Assembly: GCF_004016525.1 (NCBI RefSeq)
Contig: NZ_SACJ01000001.1
Coordinates: 124,001 to 188,000 of the forward strand
Direction of reading: 5' to 3'
Source of the DNA: Flavobacterium sufflavum
GTDB lineage: Bacteria > Bacteroidota > Bacteroidia > Flavobacteriales > Flavobacteriaceae
Length of the DNA stretch: 64,000 nucleotides
In this document: one piece after another, positions 60,213 to 64,000 of the stretch
Position numbering within the stretch: the stretch's first letter is position 1
How the letters are laid out: the number at the start of each line of letters is the position of its first letter
The notes under the pieces: model-generated
Databases searched by the model: none
Told to the model about the DNA's origin: nothing
What the model saw: only the letters and a program-made list of their open reading frames with translations
Translations under genes and position numbers: made by a program

Positions 60213-61319
60213 CTAATTTATTGACTTGTCAATAGTCGTAAAAGAGCGAAAGTCATTTAATTCAAAACACACTCTTCCTCTTACTATACTTGGATGTATT
60301 TTTACTTTTTTTGCAAAAGCAATTATACTTTCATCATTATTGGAAGATATAATATTTTTTGCAAATGTATTCCAAGCTTCCTCTTTAATTAAACTATTTT
60401 GAGCAAAATGATTAGCCTGTTTTTCCTCTAAAGAATTTTTATATTCTTCCTCTTCATTTTTAAAATCTAAATCAATGAATTCTGCCTCATTGTTATTGAT
60501 TAAATGTTCATAGATGTGACCTAATTCATGGAATAAAGTAAAAGCAAAGTTATCTAAACGATTGTGACGTAACGTCATTCCAATAGCCGGATTTCCGTGA
60601 CTCCAAAAAGAAACGCCATCTACCGGAGTTTTTTCTCCTTTGGTTTGATAGACTAATTTAATCCCGTTTTCGTGTAACGTATTTTGCACTTTCTCTAATA
60701 CGCTTTTATTTTCAAAAAGTATGGCTCTTAATTTTTCTATAACACCTTCTTGATTTTCGTGATGAAATGGAACCACTGTAATATCTGATGCTCTATGCTG
60801 TACCAATTTAACCCAGCCCATAATGTTGACAACATCGGTTTTTAGCTTTGCTGATTTTTTAAATCTAGCATAATTGGTTTGCACACTCATCGTTGCCATT
60901 TGATCTAAATTCTCTACTTGATATACTTCTTTAATTGTATTTATATCTTGGCAAGGGTCTCCAGAGATTATTTGTTCTTTCTTAAAAAAGGCTACTGGTA
61001 TAAAAGATTTTATTACATTCCATATTTCGATAGCTTCTAATCTTAGTTTGTTTTTTGCCTCAATACGAACCTTATCTAAGTCGTAATTTTTCTGTGCTTC
61101 CATCCAAAATTCTGCATCAATCCCAAGGGCTTTTTCCAATAACAATGCTAATTCGGCATTTATATTTCTTTTTCCCTTGATTATTTCGTTTAATTGACTT
61201 CTTTTAAGCCCGATTAACTTTGCAAAATCAATTTGAGTGTATTCATTTGCTTCTATTTCGTCCGCCAAAAGCAGACCTGGGTGTGTAGCAATTGCTGGAA
61301 TTAGGTTTGTTGTCGTCAT
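60213..61319 (-). CDS. HigA-type antitoxin fused to ImmA/IrrE metallopeptidase
   Basis: A 368-residue protein. The N-terminal XRE helix-turn-helix (about 10-75; HPGLLLADEIEANEYTQIDF, LIGLKRSQLNEIIKGKRN, LEKALGIDAEFWMEAQ) has the HigA layout. The C-terminal half (about 220-345) has the zinc-protease motif HELGH at 264-268 of the ImmA/IrrE family. The antitoxin would neutralise the upstream RelE-like toxin and repress the operon. The protease domain may make it regulate its own removal or cleave a phage-type repressor. It starts 10 nt after the toxin stop codon. Confidence 0.85.
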   Translation of the reverse strand: MTTTNLIPAIATHPGLLLADEIEANEYTQIDFAKLIGLKRSQLNEIIKGKRNINAELALLLEKALGIDAEFWMEAQKNYDLDKVRIEAKNKLRLEAIEIWNVIKSFIPVAFFKKEQIISGDPCQDINTIKEVYQVENLDQMATMSVQTNYARFKKSAKLKTDVVNIMGWVKLVQHRASDITVVPFHHENQEGVIEKLRAILFENKSVLEKVQNTLHENGIKLVYQTKGEKTPVDGVSFWSHGNPAIGMTLRHNRLDNFAFTLFHELGHIYEHLINNNEAEFIDLDFKNEEEEYKNSLEEKQANHFAQNSLIKEEAWNTFAKNIISSNNDESIIAFAKKVKIHPSIVRGRVCFELNDFRSFTTIDKSIN

Positions 61320-61329
61320 TTTGTTGTCG

Positions 61330-61653
61330 TTATTTTTCGTAATGTTTACTTAAATCTTCGATTTCTAATATATCGATTTTGAGATCATCTGAAGTGGAAG
61401 CTACTTCAGTAAAAAGAATACGGTATTGTTTGTTCACATAAACCGCGCTGACCCCCTTAAGGTCACCTTCTTTTTTTTCATACTGTAAACTTTTAATTTG
61501 ATACAACTGTTCAATACGAGTGACGGTTTTTAACGTATTGATTTTGTTTATAAATTGCTTTACCAATTGTGGATTGGATTTATATTCCTTATAAGGCTTT
61601 ACAATCCCCTGATACAAGTCTGACAAATACTGTTTTTTAAAGATTATCTCCAT
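61330..61653 (-). CDS. HigB/RelE-family toxin
   Basis: A 107-residue mRNA-interferase-type toxin. The family features are KKQYLSDLYQG, the central LKTVTRIEQLYQIKSLQYE and the terminal VSAVYVNKQYRILFTEV with DILEIEDLSKHY, as in plasmid-maintenance killer proteins. The open frame continues 18 codons upstream, but those would read through the operator palindrome; the ATG at 61653 gives the usual length. Toxin before antitoxin is the HigBA order. Confidence 0.85.
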   Translation of the reverse strand: MEIIFKKQYLSDLYQGIVKPYKEYKSNPQLVKQFINKINTLKTVTRIEQLYQIKSLQYEKKEGDLKGVSAVYVNKQYRILFTEVASTSDDLKIDILEIEDLSKHYEK

Positions 61654-61673
61654 AAATGGTTTTGCAAATATAC

Positions 61674-61703
61674 ATATTTGTTCACGTATTTGTGAACAAA
61701 TAT
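61674..61703. promoter_or_regulatory. Operator palindrome of the toxin-antitoxin operon
   Basis: Perfect 12-bp arms ATATTTGTTCAC (61674-61685) and GTGAACAAATAT (61692-61703) around a 6-bp centre. It lies 20-50 nt upstream of the toxin start, where the HTH half of the antitoxin would bind. The flanks are TA-rich with ATG/CAT pairs that extend the symmetry imperfectly. Confidence 0.7.
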
Positions 61704-61849
61704 ACATTAATTTATGTATTTTTCTGTAGTAATATTGGGTAACACTTGAATTTGATTTTATAAAAATACAGATTGCATCTTATTTTTCAAAAACAATGTC
61801 CCTGAATACAATAAAAAATATCAGAATTAGTAATATTTTTCTATTAAAT

Positions 61850-62177
61850 TTATCGTTTATCCCTTGCCTCCTTCTCAAAAGCTATTAGATTAAACATTTG
61901 CCGCAATCTTGATCTAACCCGATTCCCGTAAACCCTCTCAATTTCGGAAGCAGAAAGATTTGTCGTGATGTGCGTTATAGCATTGTTCTCAACAAAATGC
62001 TCGTAGCGACTCGTTAGAATCTCGGCCATAACATTACAATCATTTCCAAAGTGTTTAATTTGTTGTTCGGCTCCCAAGTCGTCAAAACAATAACCTGACA
62101 AACGATTTTGTTGAAGTCTTGATAAAATCAGGGCACAATTTCTATAAAAAACAAATGGGTCTCGCTTTTGAACCTTT
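61850..62177 (-). pseudogene. DnaC-like ATPase fragment, copy B
   Basis: An 83-residue frame with an extension without ATG to about 62177. It reads DPFVFYRNCALILSRL, SGYCFDDLGAEQQIKHFGND, NAITHITTNLSASEIER and RVRSRLRQMFNLIAF. These are the Walker B, sensor and C-terminal parts of a DnaC/IstB-like helicase loader. The N-terminal P-loop is gone and a stop lies upstream. A related, shorter fragment exists at 29270-29400. The gap to 62478 also carries a terminator-like stem. Confidence 0.8.
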
Positions 62178-62211
62178 TAGAATAAATATTTTCAAAGTAT
62201 CTAGAAAACAA

Positions 62212-62245
62212 AAAACCTCGAAAAAACTATTGTTTTCGAGGTTTT
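62212..62245. terminator. Terminator-like stem
   Basis: Stem AAAACCTCGAAAA (62212-62224) and TTTTCGAGGTTTT (62233-62245). It lies in the 377-nt gap between the DnaC remnant and the small HTH-like gene and is suitable for termination on either strand. A second small stem, GGGCT-ATCA-AGCCC (62317-62330), follows. Confidence 0.6.
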
Positions 62246-62478
62246 GATACTTTTTGAAGTTTAATATCAGCAGAGAGAAAGGGATTTGTTCATCTTTCGG
62301 AAGCCGTATCCACACTGGGCTATCAAGCCCTATCAAAATGAGTGCACCGAATTATGCACCCTTAAATTTAACTCAATTTATGAATTGTATTGACTACACA
62401 AATTTAATCAAATTTTGTCTTTTTTTCAAATTACTAAATACAAAATGAAGTGAGACTAAAAGCTTTTTTCTTTTAATC

Positions 62479-62682
62479 TTACCCGATAATATGTGGTTCA
62501 ACGTGTTCAAATTTTAAACCCGTGTAATCACAAAACTCCACAACACTAACAAGACTGTTTTTATCTTTATTGCAATCTTCTCTTAACTTCTGCAGCAATC
62601 TGATACTTTGACGATAACTCTTTCCGGTTATACGTTGTATGTCTTTTGGGTAGATACATAATCTTTTAGCTTCTGTTTTCAT
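62479..62682 (-). CDS. Small HTH-like protein, mobile-element type
   Basis: A 67-residue protein, IYPKDIQRITGKSYRQSIRL then LLQKLREDCNKDKN and VVEFCDYTGL. The pattern of a helix with PKDIQRITGKSYRQ resembles small excisionase-type or DNA-binding proteins next to DnaC fragments in flavobacterial genomes. It has no exported or membrane part. The function is not assigned; resemblance to known excisionases is weak. Confidence 0.55.
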   Translation of the reverse strand: MKTEAKRLCIYPKDIQRITGKSYRQSIRLLQKLREDCNKDKNSLVSVVEFCDYTGLKFEHVEPHIIG

Positions 62683-62956
62683 ACTCTATCTATGGCTTTG
62701 ATTGGGCTTTACTATACTCAAAACCCATTAATGGTTTTGCAAGTATAGAATAAATTTAATAAATAAATCTTTTCGCACAACAGTAGTAATTTAAGTTGAT
62801 TTATGCCAATTATGTCTAAAAGTGTCATATGGTATATGGTGTGTTTTTTTATCTGGTTTAATCGTCTAAAATTTGCTTCATAATCAATCGAAAGTGTTGC
62901 AACATAATGATGGTTGAGTGAATGTAAAATTATTTCGAACTTAAATTTCAGGAATT

Positions 62957-63712
62957 ATGGCAAGGCAAAAAGGCATAATTAAGTTAAAAGGTACTATCGG
63001 GGATATTACTTTTTACAAAACGCAAGACGGGCATCTGGCGCGTGAGAAAGGAGGCATTGACGCTAACAGAATTGCAAATGATCCTGCTTTTCAAAGAACA
63101 CGTGAAAACGGTTCTGAATTTGGAAGAGCTGGTAAAGCAGGTAAGATTTTGAGAACAGCTCTCAGGGTGTTGCTTTTGAATTCGTCTGATAGCCGCATGG
63201 TGAGTCGTTTGACTCAATCTATGGTTAAAGTGATTCAGGCGGATACAACAAGTGAACGTGGTTTGAGAAACGTGATTGATGGTGAAGCCGAATTGTTAAC
63301 CGGATTTGAATTCAACATTCGAGGAAAACTGGGCAGCAGTTTGTTTGCACCGTTTACCGGAGGCATCAACAGGGTTGCGGGTGAAATTTCGGTAGATATT
63401 CCATCCTTTATTCCGTCGAATGTGATTGCTGCTCCCGGAGGAACTACACACTTTAAAATTATTTCAGCTGGTGTTGAAATTGATTTTGAGAATGAAACTT
63501 TTGTAGAGCAACATTCGGAAACAGCAATTACCGCCTGGGATGCTACTCCTACCGCTGTTATTAGTCATGTTAATACGGTTACTGCCAACAGTACTAAACC
63601 TCTGTTTTTGGCTTTAGGTCTTGAATTTTATCAAGAGGTAAACGGAAGTATGTATTCGTTGAAAAACGGTGCTTACAACCCGTTATCACTGGTTCAGGTA
63701 AGCGGATTGTAA
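62957..63712 (+). CDS. Phage- or element-derived protein of unknown function
   Basis: A 251-residue protein with a basic N-terminus, RQKGIIKLKGTIGDITFYKT and ENGSEFGRAGKAG, then a beta-rich C-terminal half. It has the same style as Bacteroidetes families such as DUF6266 (basic GxxG start, conserved R/N-E-F block), but I cannot place it in one. No signal peptide or membrane helix is seen. It is directly followed (1-nt gap) by a DUF5675 gene, so the pair is one unit, facing away from the toxin-antitoxin genes. Base composition is less AT-rich than the flanking gaps. Confidence 0.65.
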   Translation: MARQKGIIKLKGTIGDITFYKTQDGHLAREKGGIDANRIANDPAFQRTRENGSEFGRAGKAGKILRTALRVLLLNSSDSRMVSRLTQSMVKVIQADTTSERGLRNVIDGEAELLTGFEFNIRGKLGSSLFAPFTGGINRVAGEISVDIPSFIPSNVIAAPGGTTHFKIISAGVEIDFENETFVEQHSETAITAWDATPTAVISHVNTVTANSTKPLFLALGLEFYQEVNGSMYSLKNGAYNPLSLVQVSGL

Positions 63713-63713
63713 G

Positions 63714-64000
63714 ATGGTTCTAGTGTTACATAGAACGTATTTTCCCGAAGGAACACAAGGAATATTAGAATGGAACGGCACCATAGTTTGTTATACCATC
63801 GAATTGCCCTGGTTGGGAAACCAAAGGCGAATTTCTTGTGTTCCCGAAGGAGAATATGTGTTAGAGAAGCGATTTAGCCCAAAATTTCAATGGCACTTGC
63901 ATTTGAAAAATGTACCGGGTAGAGACTTGATTTTAATCCATCCCGCCAATGATGCTAAAAAAGAGCTTTTAGGTTGTATTGCTCCCGTAACAAAACACAG
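63714..64000 (+). CDS. DUF5675 family protein, N-terminal part (cut by window end)
   Basis: The frame opens at the ATG at 63714-63716, one base after the previous stop codon, and runs out of the window. It reads LHRTYFPEGTQGILEWNG, IELPWLGNQRRISCVPEGEY and LILIHPANDAKKELLGCIAP, the DUF5675 layout (conserved CxPEGxY, IxIHPxN and GCI). The family occurs in phages and mobile elements of Bacteroidetes, with no settled activity. About 95 residues are present. Confidence 0.85.
   Translation, partial: MVLVLHRTYFPEGTQGILEWNGTIVCYTIELPWLGNQRRISCVPEGEYVLEKRFSPKFQWHLHLKNVPGRDLILIHPANDAKKELLGCIAPVTKH

Noticed and set aside
62142..62448. Two short opposite frames between the DnaC remnant and the HTH-like gene
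   Set aside because: They cover a terminator stem and have no family-like sequence; treated as noncoding.

Overview
The window is AT-rich, uses Bacteroidetes-type promoters (TTG - about 19 nt - TAnnTTTG), and carries SusC/SusD, FecR/ECF sigma, PorT-family and MurF-Alr fusion genes. Together these point to a Flavobacteriaceae chromosome, most likely Flavobacterium or a close relative. No rRNA, complete tRNA or CRISPR array was seen.

Layout. (1) 1-16.4 kb is core or housekeeping: 5' part of an ammonium transporter, an exported L,D-transpeptidase, an S9A prolyl oligopeptidase, a TonB receptor beside a small Cys/His exported protein, Asd, MscL, a MurF-Alr fusion, a PAP2-like membrane protein, a PorT-like barrel and a two-domain retropepsin-like protein. 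Its intergenic spaces hold several families of dispersed palindromic repeats. (2) 16.6-26.7 kb (minus) is a six-gene catabolic operon: BNR_4 beta-propeller enzyme, GH2 beta-galactosidase, double GH43 protein, DUF4861, SDR fructuronate reductase (UxuB type) and mannonate dehydratase (UxuA). Two tandem GntR-type regulators are transcribed divergently from it at 27.0-29.2 kb. (3) 29.2-30.8 kb is an interruption: a decayed DnaC-like ATPase fragment, a flavodoxin-fold quinone reductase and a Crp-family regulator. (4) 31.0-41.3 kb (minus) is a polysaccharide utilization locus: GH106 alpha-L-rhamnosidase, SusD, SusC with an STN domain, FecR and an ECF sigma factor. (5) 41.7-60.1 kb (plus) is a second catabolic island: a Nudix-fold (NrtR/AraR-like) regulator, a SusD-less TonB-receptor-like barrel with a 127-residue secreted partner, GH43-discoidin-Fn3, GH2, GH3, an alpha/beta-hydrolase esterase, a second GH3, two SDR oxidoreductases and an MFS sugar transporter. 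(6) 60.1-64 kb looks like a mobile or phage-derived remnant: a possible tRNA 3'-end scar, a HigB toxin with a HigA-ImmA/IrrE fusion antitoxin under a clear operator palindrome, a second DnaC fragment, a small HTH-like protein, and two phage-type genes, the last (DUF5675) cut by the window end.

How it fits together. The enzymes in 16.6-60 kb would release rhamnose, galactose, arabinose/xylose-type sugars and glucuronate; UxuB and UxuA carry fructuronate toward 2-keto-3-deoxygluconate. No sulfatase is present, which argues against ulvan and fits a rhamnose/glucuronate-capped galactan such as plant arabinogalactan; this is inference. The most unusual module is the 41.7-60 kb island. It has no SusD, an atypical receptor paired with a tiny secreted protein, mainly exo-type glycosidases, an esterase and two dehydrogenases, which would suit small decorated glycosides as well as a polymer.
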